Positions 36,722-44,160 of a stretch of DNA of 44,160 bases are shown here, one piece after another. The position numbers and the translations under genes are program-made. The notes beneath the pieces were generated by a model. It had not been told where the DNA came from and did no database searches. It worked only from the letters and a program-made list of their open reading frames with translations. Origin of the DNA: Rhodospirillales bacterium (GTDB lineage Bacteria; Pseudomonadota; Alphaproteobacteria; ATCC43930; CGMCC-115725); the NCBI GenBank assembly GCA_028291405.1, contig JAQGID010000321.1:1-44160 (forward strand), given 5' to 3'. Position 1 is the first letter of the stretch, and the number at the start of each line of letters is the position of its first letter.

Positions 36722-37255
36722 CTACGCCGCCAGCTCGGCCCAGCGATAGGGCGCCAGGTCGATCGCCGGATGCACCGCGCCGCAGACGGTGCAGCTGCGG
36801 CGGGCTGCATCGGCGTTGAAGACGCGGCAGGCGCGGAGATAACCCGCCTGCGCCGTCTCGGCGGACAGCTCCCAGGTGTCGCGGCAGAGCGCTGCGCCGC
36901 AGCTCTCGCAATACCAGGCCACGGCCTCGAGCTCTGATTCGGGGAGCTTGTAGCGATACTGGATCGACTCCGTCGCCGGCACGATGCGGTGCGGCGTCCC
37001 GGCCGGGACGTAGAGGAAGTCGCCGGGAACGTAGCTGTGCCACAGCACCGGCGCGTCCTTGAACTGGACGCGGCCCTCGCCCGACATGACCACGATGACG
37101 CTGTCGTACTGGCAGACCAGGAAGAACGGCTGCGGCCGGTCGTTGCGGCTGAGGTGGATCTGCAGATCGATCGACTCCGGCAGCATCGGCCGCTCGTCGT
37201 AGGGGCCCGCCGTCGCCGCCGCGGCGAAGGTCGAGAACATGATGTCCCGTGCCAT
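36722..37255 (-). CDS. 3-hydroxyanthranilate 3,4-dioxygenase-like cupin, metal site degenerate
   Basis: A 177-residue protein with the cupin plus zinc-ribbon plan of bacterial 3-hydroxyanthranilate dioxygenase. The second cupin motif GDFLYVPAGTPHRIVP (His89) is present, and the C-terminal ribbon has Cys116/Cys119 (YCESCG) and Cys155/Cys158 (CTVCG). The first cupin motif, where the enzyme has a His and a Glu (H-x5-E), reads LVCQYDSVIVVMSGEG and lacks both. It begins three bases after the stop of the following relative, in an operon with it. It may be a partner subunit instead of a full enzyme; that is inference. Confidence 0.75.
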   Translation of the reverse strand: MARDIMFSTFAAAATAGPYDERPMLPESIDLQIHLSRNDRPQPFFLVCQYDSVIVVMSGEGRVQFKDAPVLWHSYVPGDFLYVPAGTPHRIVPATESIQYRYKLPESELEAVAWYCESCGAALCRDTWELSAETAQAGYLRACRVFNADAARRSCTVCGAVHPAIDLAPYRWAELAA

Positions 37256-37258
37256 GGC

Positions 37259-37966
37259 CTAGGCCTCCCGACCGCGCGCCGCGGCGGCGGTCGCCGCGGT
37301 CAGCGAATCGTGGCCGATCTTGGCGATCGCGCTCTGGTCGATATGCGTGTTCCAGGCCCAGGATTCGATCGGGAACGGCGGGTTGTCGTGGCCGCAATGC
37401 TTGCAATGCCGCGCCTCGGGATCGGCGTTGAAGCGCCGCGCCGCCTCGTAGGTTTCCGCGATGGTGATAAAGGGCGCGTAATCGCCGAGCGTCTCACGCT
37501 GCTTGCCGCGCTGCGGCGGCGTCGCATCGACCTCGTAGACGAAGAGCCGGCGATCGCATTTGTCGCAGACGAAGCGGTATTCCTCGCGATGCGGCTTGCC
37601 GATCAGCTGGCGCTGCGTAATGGCGACGACACGCACCGATTCTTCGCGCTCGGGATCCTCGAAGGGTGCCGTCACCATGTGCAGCTTGGGGCCGACGCGG
37701 ACGAGGCCGGAGGCCTGGCGCAGCGCGCCCTCGGCGCCGAAGACGAGCAGCACCTCGTCGACCGTGTTGAAATGCTGGAAGCGCCCGAAGCGCCGTCCCG
37801 GCGCGCCCCGGAAAGTCGCGGCGCAAGGCACGATGGCGCCCTCATCGACATACGGGAAGAGCGGCGCCAGCGCCGACTGCGAGTTCTGCACGAAGGCGAA
37901 GATGTTGGTCTTGAGGGGCTCGCGGTCGCCGCTCGGCGGCGGGATCTGTCGTGTCGTCGTGCTCAT
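37259..37966 (-). CDS. 3-hydroxyanthranilate 3,4-dioxygenase-like cupin, metal site conserved
   Basis: A 235-residue protein with the same cupin plus zinc-ribbon plan. The first motif RFQHFNTVDEVLLVFGAEG has His65 and Glu71 at the spacing of the dioxygenase iron ligands, and the second has His96 in VGPKLHMVTAPFEDP. The ribbon cysteines are 134/137 (CDKC) and 188/191 (CKHC). GAGGAGGGG lies before ATG 37966. It probably binds Fe(II) and cleaves an aromatic ring with adjacent hydroxyl and amino or hydroxyl groups, but it is well diverged from classical NbaC. It sits in an operon after an MFS transporter and a TAXI-like protein. Confidence 0.72.
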   Translation of the reverse strand: MSTTTRQIPPPSGDREPLKTNIFAFVQNSQSALAPLFPYVDEGAIVPCAATFRGAPGRRFGRFQHFNTVDEVLLVFGAEGALRQASGLVRVGPKLHMVTAPFEDPEREESVRVVAITQRQLIGKPHREEYRFVCDKCDRRLFVYEVDATPPQRGKQRETLGDYAPFITIAETYEAARRFNADPEARHCKHCGHDNPPFPIESWAWNTHIDQSAIAKIGHDSLTAATAAAARGREA

Positions 37967-37999
37967 GGCGTCCCCTCCTCGAATCGTCTGGCGGTCAGG

Positions 38000-38977
38000 T
38001 CACAGCAACTTTGCCTCGCGGTAGTAGCGTTCCGCACCGGGGTGCAGCGGGATCGCCGTCCGCGCGATCTTCTCCGGCGCCAGCGGATAGGTCACCGGGC
38101 TGCGCGCCGGCGGGATGTGGCGATAGGCCTGATCGATCACCTGACGCCGCTCGCACAGGCACCAGGCGATGAGATAGGCGACGTCGTCCGGCAGATCGGC
38201 GCGCGCGATCATCAGGAAATCCGAGAAATCGAGCGTCGCGAAGGGCCCGTCCATGCCGCGCAGATAGCCTTCCGGCAGGCTGGCGCGCGGCCAGTCCTCG
38301 TCGCGCTCCATCGCCGCGAGGGTTTCCTCCTCGAGCGGCAGGAAGCAGAGATCGGTGGCGTCCGCGAGATCCTGCCACCACTGCGTCATGATCGCCTCGT
38401 GGATGATCGCATCGGCCGCGCCGTCGGCGACGAGGGCGATGCATTCGTTCGGCCGCACCCGCTCGACATAGGTCCCGCCCCAGGCTTCGATCGTCGCGCG
38501 CGGCAGGCCGGCGGATTCCATGACGCGCTGCGCCGCATAGCCGACCGTGTTGATGCCGTCGTCCTGCGAGGTCGCGATCCGCAGCGCCGGGGCCTTGCGG
38601 CGAAGATCGTCGAAGCTGCGGATGCCGAGGCTCTCCCTGACGGCGACGACCAGCCGATCGGTCTGCGGCATCGTTCCGAGGGCGCGCAGCTCGGGGAAGG
38701 CCTCGCCCGCGGCGATGCCCTTGCCGGTCAGCGTCATCGGGACGAAGGCGGTCGGCACCGCCAGCGCGACGTCGACCTGGCCGCGTCCGACGGCGCTCAC
38801 CGAATCGAAGCCGCCGTGGCCGCTCCAGATGCCGACGCGCGAATAGGGCCCGGCGCGGCTGGTGACCTCTTGCGAGAGGAAGCCGAAGATACGGTGCAGA
38901 TTGGCCTGGCCCCAGTCGCCCTGAAACTGCAGCGTCAGCGAGCGCGCGATGCGCGGCTCCGGCACCGTGTAGCTCAT
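38000..38977 (-). CDS. TAXI/TRAP-like substrate-binding-fold protein without signal peptide
   Basis: A 325-residue protein with the TAXI-type binding-protein pattern: LTLQFQGDWGQANLHRIFGF, AVGRGQVDVALAVPTAFVPM, RALGTMPQTDRLVVAVRESL, then SFDDLRRKAPALRIATSQDD. It starts MSYTVPEPRIARS, with no signal peptide or membrane anchor, and no start further up because its ATG overlaps the MFS stop (ATGA). Hence it should be cytoplasmic. No TRAP membrane genes are nearby. Signal-less proteins of a binding fold can be enzymes (for example 4,5-dihydroxyphthalate decarboxylase), so a catalytic role in the operon is possible. Confidence 0.8.
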   Translation of the reverse strand: MSYTVPEPRIARSLTLQFQGDWGQANLHRIFGFLSQEVTSRAGPYSRVGIWSGHGGFDSVSAVGRGQVDVALAVPTAFVPMTLTGKGIAAGEAFPELRALGTMPQTDRLVVAVRESLGIRSFDDLRRKAPALRIATSQDDGINTVGYAAQRVMESAGLPRATIEAWGGTYVERVRPNECIALVADGAADAIIHEAIMTQWWQDLADATDLCFLPLEEETLAAMERDEDWPRASLPEGYLRGMDGPFATLDFSDFLMIARADLPDDVAYLIAWCLCERRQVIDQAYRHIPPARSPVTYPLAPEKIARTAIPLHPGAERYYREAKLL

Positions 38978-40242
38978 CGTCCCGGTTCCGGCGCCGGCAC
39001 CGCGACGAGCGTCGTTCCCTCCGCCGCGCCTGCGACATAGACATAAGGGCCGAGCCGCGCGACGAGGATGACCGAGATCGCCAGGGCGACGTCGAAGGCG
39101 ATGAGCATCGGCGCATAGGAATGCGCGCGGTCATAAACCGTTCCCATGAGTGCCGGCCCGACGCCGCTGGCGATCGCGACGAGAGCGAACATGTAGCTGT
39201 AGATCTCGCCGAAGGCCCGCAAGCCGAAGTAGCGGCTGACGAAGAATCCCATGAGGTCGATCTCGGCGCCGACGCCGAGGCCGCAGAGCACGGCGCCGAT
39301 GAACGGAGCAGCGCCGCCGGCGCCGCTCACGAGCAGAAGGATCCCGACCAGCGGCAGGGTGAAGAACAGGGCCGCCGTATAGGGTCCGTTGAAGCGGTCC
39401 ATGCAGTAGCCGGCGAGGACGCGGCCGACGATGATCGCGATGCCGGCCGCCGCCAGGGTCGCCGTCGCCTGCTCGGCCGGAACGCCGCGGTCGGTGAGCA
39501 GCGCGACGATATGTGCGAGCGTGCCATTGACGGCACCAGCGGTCAGCAGGAACGCGAAAGTCAGTGACCAGAAGCTGCGCGTTTCCAGCGCCGCCTCCTT
39601 GACGGTGAGGCCGGGCAGCAGCCGGTTCAAAGTGAGATTCCGGCTGCGGTCGGCCTTGAGCGGCTCCTTGACGAAAATCGCGACCGCCGGGACGGAGAGG
39701 ACGAAGATGAAGATCGCGAGAGCGACCCAGGCCATGCGCCAGCCGAAGGCATCGATGAACCGCCCCGAGAGCGGCGGCACGATCGCCGTGCCGAGCCCGA
39801 CGCCCGCCATCGCAATCCCGAGCGCGAGGCCGCGCTGCTGGTCGAACCACGACGCCACGGCCTTCGAATAGCCCATCGGCGTCGTCGTCGCCGCGAGCAG
39901 GCCGAAGATCGCATAGAGGCCGAAGAGAACGAGCGGCGAGGTATTCACGAGCGACATCGCCGCCGTCGCCAGGGAGAACAGGACGGCGCCGGGTAGCAGC
40001 ACCGGCCGGACGCCCCACCGATCGATCAGCCGCCCGACCACCGGCAGCATGACGGCCGTGCTGGTGGTCGCCAGCGCCAGCGCGCCGCCGAGCGCGCCAC
40101 GGCTCCAGCCGAGCTCGGCGGAGATCGGCTTGAGAAAGACCGCGAAGGTGAAGATGATGACGGCGCCGCCGTTCACGATCAGGGCGACGAGACAGGCGAC
40201 GACTACCCACCAGCGGTTGCGCAACGGGTCCGATGAGCGCAT
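38974..40242 (-). CDS. MFS transporter (oxalate/monocarboxylate-like)
   Basis: A 422-residue major facilitator with 12 hydrophobic segments. The loop 2-3 motif appears as GRLIDRWGVRPVLLPGAVLF, helix 5-6 has GIAMAGVGLGTAIVPPLSG, and a long hydrophilic central loop (EPLKADRSRNLTLNRLLPGL) separates the halves. This is the pattern of OxlT/MCT-type carriers, which often move monocarboxylates or aromatic acids. GGGAGGATCGG lies before ATG 40242. First gene of a reverse-strand operon with the TAXI-like protein and the two cupins; it may import their substrate. Divergent from the gene at 40393. Confidence 0.93.
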   Translation of the reverse strand: MRSSDPLRNRWWVVVACLVALIVNGGAVIIFTFAVFLKPISAELGWSRGALGGALALATTSTAVMLPVVGRLIDRWGVRPVLLPGAVLFSLATAAMSLVNTSPLVLFGLYAIFGLLAATTTPMGYSKAVASWFDQQRGLALGIAMAGVGLGTAIVPPLSGRFIDAFGWRMAWVALAIFIFVLSVPAVAIFVKEPLKADRSRNLTLNRLLPGLTVKEAALETRSFWSLTFAFLLTAGAVNGTLAHIVALLTDRGVPAEQATATLAAAGIAIIVGRVLAGYCMDRFNGPYTAALFFTLPLVGILLLVSGAGGAAPFIGAVLCGLGVGAEIDLMGFFVSRYFGLRAFGEIYSYMFALVAIASGVGPALMGTVYDRAHSYAPMLIAFDVALAISVILVARLGPYVYVAGAAEGTTLVAVPAPEPGR

Positions 40243-40392
40243 CCGATCCTCCCGGTATTTCCCGCTTTCGCCGAGTCCTCGAAACCACGCGGGTGTTGAG
40301 AAAAGCATATTTGGAATGGCGACTGGAAGCAACGGAGCCTCTTGCGCTTTCGGCGTGACGGTCGCACCTTAAGAGCGCGGAGTAGAAGGATC

Positions 40393-40815
40393 ATGCAGTT
40401 CATCTGTGACGCGCCAGGCAACAAGACTTGGTTTCGCATCGAGACCGAAGGCGAGGCAGCGGTCGAATCCGAGTTGATGCGCCATGCCGTGGAAAAGCAT
40501 TTCCGCGTCGAGTGGGAGAAGGCGGCGCGCAGCTTCCGTCCGGCATCGACCGCGTTCATCGAGCAGGAGATCGGGCTGAAGGCCCATATCCGCAACGAGA
40601 TGCCGCTGTTCCTGACGCTGCGCGACGACGAGGGCAACGGGCTGGCCACGGCCATGCTGCCGCCCTGCGGCAAGGACAATGCGACCTGCAAACCGATCAT
40701 CGTCGGCGTCGAGAACCACGATCCCTTCGTCGATCAGGCCGACGCGATCCGGGCGCTGGCCGACCACTTCGGCCTGACGCTCGACCGGGTGCGCTGCTAC
40801 CCCTACCGGCGCTAA
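40393..40815 (+). CDS. Conserved hypothetical protein, 140 residues
   Basis: A cytoplasmic-type protein with no signal peptide or membrane segment. It begins MQFICDAPGNKTWFRIETEG and contains FLTLRDDEGNGLATAMLPPC and a C-terminal HFGLTLDRVRCYPYRR. Four cysteines are spread along the chain without a zinc-finger pattern. AAGGA lies five bases before ATG 40393. Similar proteins are frequent in alphaproteobacteria as far as I recall, but I cannot name a function. It is divergent from the MFS operon and convergent with the desaturase gene. Confidence 0.75.
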   Translation: MQFICDAPGNKTWFRIETEGEAAVESELMRHAVEKHFRVEWEKAARSFRPASTAFIEQEIGLKAHIRNEMPLFLTLRDDEGNGLATAMLPPCGKDNATCKPIIVGVENHDPFVDQADAIRALADHFGLTLDRVRCYPYRR

Positions 40816-40848
40816 GTCCGCCCGCAGAATCAGCTTCGCGGCGTGTCT

Positions 40849-41889
40849 CTAGGAACGCGCCGCGTTGAGCGCGCGAAACGGCACCAGGCGCTTCAGCTCC
40901 TCGTCCCACAGCGCCAGGCGCATGCAGGCGAGGCTGCCGAGCAGGCTCAGCCGCTTGGCGTTCCAGAACTCGCGGTTCTCGTCGAAGCAGGCGCGCAGCC
41001 GGTAGTTCGGAATGCGGCTCGACAGATGGTGCAGATGGTGCAGCCCGAGGTGCGCGGTCACCCAATGCAGCACGCGCGGCAGATCGTAGTAGGAGCAGCC
41101 CTCGAGCGCGGCGCTGTGGAAATCCCATTCGGCATCGGCGCGCCAATAGGTCTCCTCGAACTGATGCTGGACATAGAAGAGCCAGATGCCGATCGAGGCG
41201 GCGATCAGCATGACCGGGAAGAAGCCGAGCAGGAACGGCACCAGCCCGACCGAGAAGATCAGCCCGCCCGCGGCGGCGGCGATCATCAGATCGGTGCCGA
41301 GCACGCTCAGCCAATCCTCGCGATCGCGCCACGGCCGGCCGGCCGGAATGCGATGGCTGATGAAGAACTGATAGGCGGGGCCGACGCCGAACAGCACGAT
41401 CGGGTTGCGGTAGAGCCGGTACATCATGCGCCGCCACTTGGGCAGGGCGCGATATTCGCAGACCGTCAGCACGTCGATGTCGCCGGCGCCGCGGCGGTCG
41501 AGATTGCCCGAGCTCGCGTGGTGGACGGCGTGACGGCGCCGCCAGAAGCCGTAGGGCGTCAGGGTCAGGACGCCGAGCGAGCGGCCGAGCCAGTCGTTGG
41601 CGCGGCGCGAGGCGAAGAACGAGCCGTGGCCGCAATCATGCTGGATCGCGAAGAGGCGGACGAGCAGGCCGGCGGCGGGCACGACGAGGATGAGGGCGAA
41701 CCAGATATCGAAGGCGAGGCCGACGAAGATCGCCGCCATCAGCGCCAGAAAGGGGAGTCCGGTATCGCAAAGCTGCACGAGCGCGGCGCGGAGATCCGGG
41801 CGGGCGTAACGGGCAACGATGTCGCGCCACGGGCGGGGCGGGGCGTCGGCGGGAGTTCGGGCGCGATCCATGAGGGTTGTATGGAGCAT
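40849..41889 (-). CDS. Fatty acid desaturase, membrane-bound (acyl-lipid type)
   Basis: A 346-residue inner-membrane diiron enzyme with the three histidine boxes: HDCGH (residues 84-88), HAVHH (120-124) and HLGLHHLHHL (about 270-279). Four to five membrane helices lie around them (LALMAAIFVGLAFDIWFALI and others). The pattern is of the DesA/FAD2-type desaturases that act on membrane-lipid acyl chains. GGGAGG precedes ATG 41889. The cold-shock gene lies directly upstream in the same direction, but a hairpin at 41951 probably separates them. Confidence 0.95.
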   Translation of the reverse strand: MLHTTLMDRARTPADAPPRPWRDIVARYARPDLRAALVQLCDTGLPFLALMAAIFVGLAFDIWFALILVVPAAGLLVRLFAIQHDCGHGSFFASRRANDWLGRSLGVLTLTPYGFWRRRHAVHHASSGNLDRRGAGDIDVLTVCEYRALPKWRRMMYRLYRNPIVLFGVGPAYQFFISHRIPAGRPWRDREDWLSVLGTDLMIAAAAGGLIFSVGLVPFLLGFFPVMLIAASIGIWLFYVQHQFEETYWRADAEWDFHSAALEGCSYYDLPRVLHWVTAHLGLHHLHHLSSRIPNYRLRACFDENREFWNAKRLSLLGSLACMRLALWDEELKRLVPFRALNAARS

Positions 41890-41950
41890 TCCGCGCCTCC
41901 CTGCACCAGAAGAAAAAGATTAACGGACGTTATTTTTGCGGTTCGGCGCG

Positions 41951-41981
41951 ACGACGGCGGCCCATGGGGGACCGCCGTCGT
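41951..41981 (-). terminator. Hairpin after the cold-shock gene
   Basis: ACGACGGCGG at 41951-41960 pairs perfectly with CCGCCGTCGT at 41972-41981 (10-bp stem, 11-base loop). It lies 46 bases past the cold-shock stop on the reverse strand, before the desaturase start. No U-run follows, but an A/T-rich tract comes about 10 bases on. Confidence 0.6.
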
Positions 41982-42026
41982 TCAGGCTTAGCCGAGATTG
42001 GTTAGCGCTTGATGGAGACGCCTGAG

Positions 42027-42230
42027 TTAGGCGGCCTTCAGATCCGAGGCGGCGAGCTTGCCGCGCTCGCTGACGACGCTGAAGCTGAGCTTCTGGCCCT
42101 CGACGAGGCTGGCCATGCCGGCCTGCTCGACGGCGCTGATATGGACGAAGACGTCCTTCGTGCCGTCTTCCGGCTCGATGAAGCCGAAGCCGCGTTGCGC
42201 ATTGAAAAACTTGACGGTACCGATAGCCAT
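42027..42230 (-). CDS. Cold-shock protein, CspA family
   Basis: A 67-residue OB-fold RNA chaperone. RNP1 is RGFGFIE (about residues 13-19) and RNP2 [10 protein letters not shown] (about 26-35), both intact; the start is [19 protein letters not shown] before ATG 42230 is a strong ribosome site. About 185 bases separate it from the next gene upstream on the same strand, which is long enough for its own promoter and structured leader, as usual for csp genes. Confidence 0.97.
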   Translation of the reverse strand: MAIGTVKFFNAQRGFGFIEPEDGTKDVFVHISAVEQAGMASLVEGQKLSFSVVSERGKLAASDLKAA

Positions 42231-42415
42231 GATGGCCTCCTTAGATGAGATTGCGCGCCCCGCGAAATCGTCGTGGCGCGGCACAGTCGGCGGCTTCATG
42301 GAGTTCTTGGAGGAGCGTGCCCCGCAGGGCCGAGCGGCAAGAGCCGAAGCGAAAACTGACGATCTGAAAGTGGGGACGCCGCGGCCGATTACAATGGCCG
42401 CCCGCTCGGACCCCA

Positions 42416-43576
42416 TCACTCCGGCTCCTGGCGGAACGGCGAGAGCTCGGCGAGGTCCTCGATCTGCTCGGCCACTGCCGCGGTCTCGCGGGCCAGGAAA
42501 TCGGCGACGGCGCGGCGGAATCCGGCGTCGCGGATCCAATGCGCGCTGTAGGTCGGCGTCGGCAAATAGCCACGTTGGATCTTGTGCTCGCCCTGGGCGC
42601 CGGCCTCGACCCGTTTCATCCCCTGGGCGATCGCGTAGTCGATGGCGCGGTAGTAGCAGGCCTCGAAATGCAGGAAGGGGTGGTCGCCCGAGCAGCCCCA
42701 ATTGCGGCCGTAGAGCGTGTCGCGGCCGCGCAGATTGAGGGCGCCGGCGATGATCTTGCCGTTCTTCTCGGCCATCACGAGAACAATGCTCTCGGGCATG
42801 CTGGCGCCGATCAGATCGAAGAACGAGCGGGTCAGATAGGGCGAGCCCCATTTCCGGTTCGAGGTCGAGATGTAGAAGCGGAAGAACGCGTCCCAATGCC
42901 GCTTCTCGATCGCGGCGCCGGTTAGCGTCTGGATCTCGATGCCGCCGGCGAGCGCGTCGCGGCGCTCCTTGCGGATCGCCTTGCGCTTGCGCGAGTTGAG
43001 CGAGGCGAGGAAATCATCGAAGCTGCCGTAGCCGTGGTTCTCCCAGTGGAACTGCCGCCCCATGCGCTGCAGGAACCCGGCCTCGCCGAGGCGCTCGAAC
43101 TCCTCGCGCTGGGGGAAGGTCACGTGCAGCGAGGAGACGCCGAGTTTGCCGCCGAGCTCGACCATCGCGGCGACCAGCGTATCGGCGACGCCCGCCGGGG
43201 CGTCCGGGCGGACGAGGAGCCGCGGCCCGGTCGCCGGGGTGAAGGGCACGCAGCATTGCAGCTTCGGATAATACCGCCCGCCGGCGCGCTCGTAGGCATT
43301 CGCCCAGCCGTGGTCGAAGACATATTCGCCGTAGGAATGGCTCTTGAGATAGAGCGGCACGGCGCCGTCGAGGCGGCCGCCATCGTCGTAGAGCGCGAGG
43401 TGCTGCGGCTGCCAGCCGGTCTCCGCCGTCGCCGAGCCGCTCTCCTCCAGCGCGTCGAGGAAGGCGTGCGAGACGAAAGGGTTGTCGTGCCCGGCGCAAT
43501 CGTCCCATTCGGCGGCGGGAATTTCGGCGATCCGATCGATCACCCGCACCGTCACGCACTTGCCGCCGTCAGCCAT
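42416..43576 (-). CDS. FemAB-like acyltransferase (GNAT fold, former DUF482 family)
   Basis: A 386-residue cytoplasmic protein with the peptidoglycan-synthesis FemAB-like pattern (PF04339): [20 protein letters not shown] near the start, then [54 protein letters not shown], and the conserved core [20 protein letters not shown] followed by [20 protein letters not shown]. Function in this family is inferred, not proved. It is 20 bases after the RidA gene in the same direction, so the two form an operon. The substrate is not known. Confidence 0.93.
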   Translation of the reverse strand: MADGGKCVTVRVIDRIAEIPAAEWDDCAGHDNPFVSHAFLDALEESGSATAETGWQPQHLALYDDGGRLDGAVPLYLKSHSYGEYVFDHGWANAYERAGGRYYPKLQCCVPFTPATGPRLLVRPDAPAGVADTLVAAMVELGGKLGVSSLHVTFPQREEFERLGEAGFLQRMGRQFHWENHGYGSFDDFLASLNSRKRKAIRKERRDALAGGIEIQTLTGAAIEKRHWDAFFRFYISTSNRKWGSPYLTRSFFDLIGASMPESIVLVMAEKNGKIIAGALNLRGRDTLYGRNWGCSGDHPFLHFEACYYRAIDYAIAQGMKRVEAGAQGEHKIQRGYLPTPTYSAHWIRDAGFRRAVADFLARETAAVAEQIEDLAELSPFRQEPE

Positions 43577-43596
43577 GCCGCAACCCGCTCCTCACC

Positions 43597-44064
43597 TCAT
43601 CGCACCTCGACGACCGCCTCGACCTCAACCGCGACGCCGCCCGGCAGCGCGTTGACGCCGACCGCGGCGCGCGCGTGGCGGCCGGCGTCGCCGAAGATCT
43701 CGACCATCAGATCCGAGGCGCCGTTGACGACCAGCGGCTGCTGCGTGAAATCCTCGGCCGAGTTGACGAAGCCGCCGAGGCGAACGACCCGCACGACGCG
43801 GTCGAGATCGCCGTCGAGCGCGGCGCGGAGATGCGCGACGATGTTGAGCGCGCAGAGCCGCGCCGCCTGCTGCCCCTCCTCGACCGAGAATTCGCGGCCG
43901 AGCTTGCCGATGAAGCGGCGCTCGCCGTTCCATTGGCAGACCTGGCCGGAGACGAAGAGCAGGCTGCCGCTGCGAACCACCGGCACGTAATTGGCCGCGG
44001 GCGCGCTCGCCTGCGGCAGCTCGATCTGACGCTCCCGCAGCAGGGCTTCGATCTTTCCGCTCAC
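43597..44064 (-). CDS. RidA family protein (YjgF/YER057c/UK114)
   Basis: A 155-residue protein of the longer RidA subgroup. The opening LPQASAPAANYVPVVRSG and LLFVSGQVCQWNG match the family, as does RHARAAVGVNALPGGVAVEV near the end, where the Arg that binds the imine substrate's carboxylate is in RHARAAVG (about residue 134). RidA proteins hydrolyse reactive 2-aminoacrylate or related enamines. The start is GTG 44064, with AAAGGAGAG upstream. First gene of an operon with the FemAB-like protein. Confidence 0.95.
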   Translation of the reverse strand: MSGKIEALLRERQIELPQASAPAANYVPVVRSGSLLFVSGQVCQWNGERRFIGKLGREFSVEEGQQAARLCALNIVAHLRAALDGDLDRVVRVVRLGGFVNSAEDFTQQPLVVNGASDLMVEIFGDAGRHARAAVGVNALPGGVAVEVEAVVEVR

Positions 44065-44160
44065 GCTCGCTCTCCTTTGCGCTCGACTGTGGCGACGAGG
44101 ATAACGTCTCGTGGCCGGGCGAATCCAGTTCTGTCGGTCTGGATGTTTTTTGGGCGGCGC

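Noticed and set aside
41890-42026. Possible small gene between desaturase and cold-shock gene
   Set aside because: Only a hairpin and short frames are present; the strong stem explains the structure.

Overview
The window looks like chromosomal DNA from a high-GC alphaproteobacterium, most likely Hyphomicrobiales near Bradyrhizobium or Rhodopseudomonas. The clues are the dense set of catabolic oxygenases and periplasmic binding proteins, two alphaproteobacterial-style chemoreceptors, and a palindromic element at 27824-27904 of the CGTCATTGCGA type common in that group. This placement is inference from style, not from a marker gene. No rRNA, tRNA, CRISPR array or replication origin was seen.

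Layout. (A) 1-8205 is one co-oriented cluster: the end of a NitT/TauT-type ABC permease, an amidohydrolase/deaminase, its binding protein, a three-subunit molybdenum hydroxylase (FAD, 2Fe-2S, Mo subunits in overlapping frames) and an FAD-linked oxidase. It reads as uptake, deamination and hydroxylation of a small N-containing, possibly heterocyclic compound. (B) 8206-12962 is accessory: a small membrane protein, a DUF899 protein, a winged-helix/TPR-like regulator, a YncE-like propeller protein and small orphans in AT-richer DNA. (C) 12963-18909 is a LysR regulator divergent from a bicupin protein and a complete ferric/organic-anion-type ABC importer. (D) 18910-19506 is a gene graveyard: the end of an XRE-cupin regulator abuts an internal piece of a CmcJ/NvfI-type gene. 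(E) 19682-23604 carries a chemoreceptor, a cytochrome c and SppA, with a 12-bp-stem hairpin between the last two. (F) 23605-25677 has a long gene-poor stretch with an orphan FNR/FixK-type box and a transposase stub, then a cytochrome P450.

(G) 26091-40242 is the most interesting part: a lactate-permease-family transporter, two tandem VanA-like Rieske oxygenases divergent from a TetR regulator, a Cache chemoreceptor, a small exported protein, a D-2-hydroxyacid dehydrogenase, two orphan ABC binding proteins of different families, and a tight reverse-strand operon MFS transporter - signal-less TAXI-like protein - two 3-hydroxyanthranilate-dioxygenase-like cupin/zinc-ribbon proteins. In that pair one protein keeps the His/Glu/His metal site and the other lacks most of it. 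No ferredoxin reductase for the Rieske proteins and no ABC permease/ATPase for the orphan binding proteins lies in the window. I infer a system for sensing, importing and oxidising an aromatic or hydroxy-acid compound; the substrate cannot be read from sequence. (H) 40393-44064 is more housekeeping-like: a conserved small protein, a fatty acid desaturase, a cold-shock protein, a FemAB-like acyltransferase and a RidA protein.
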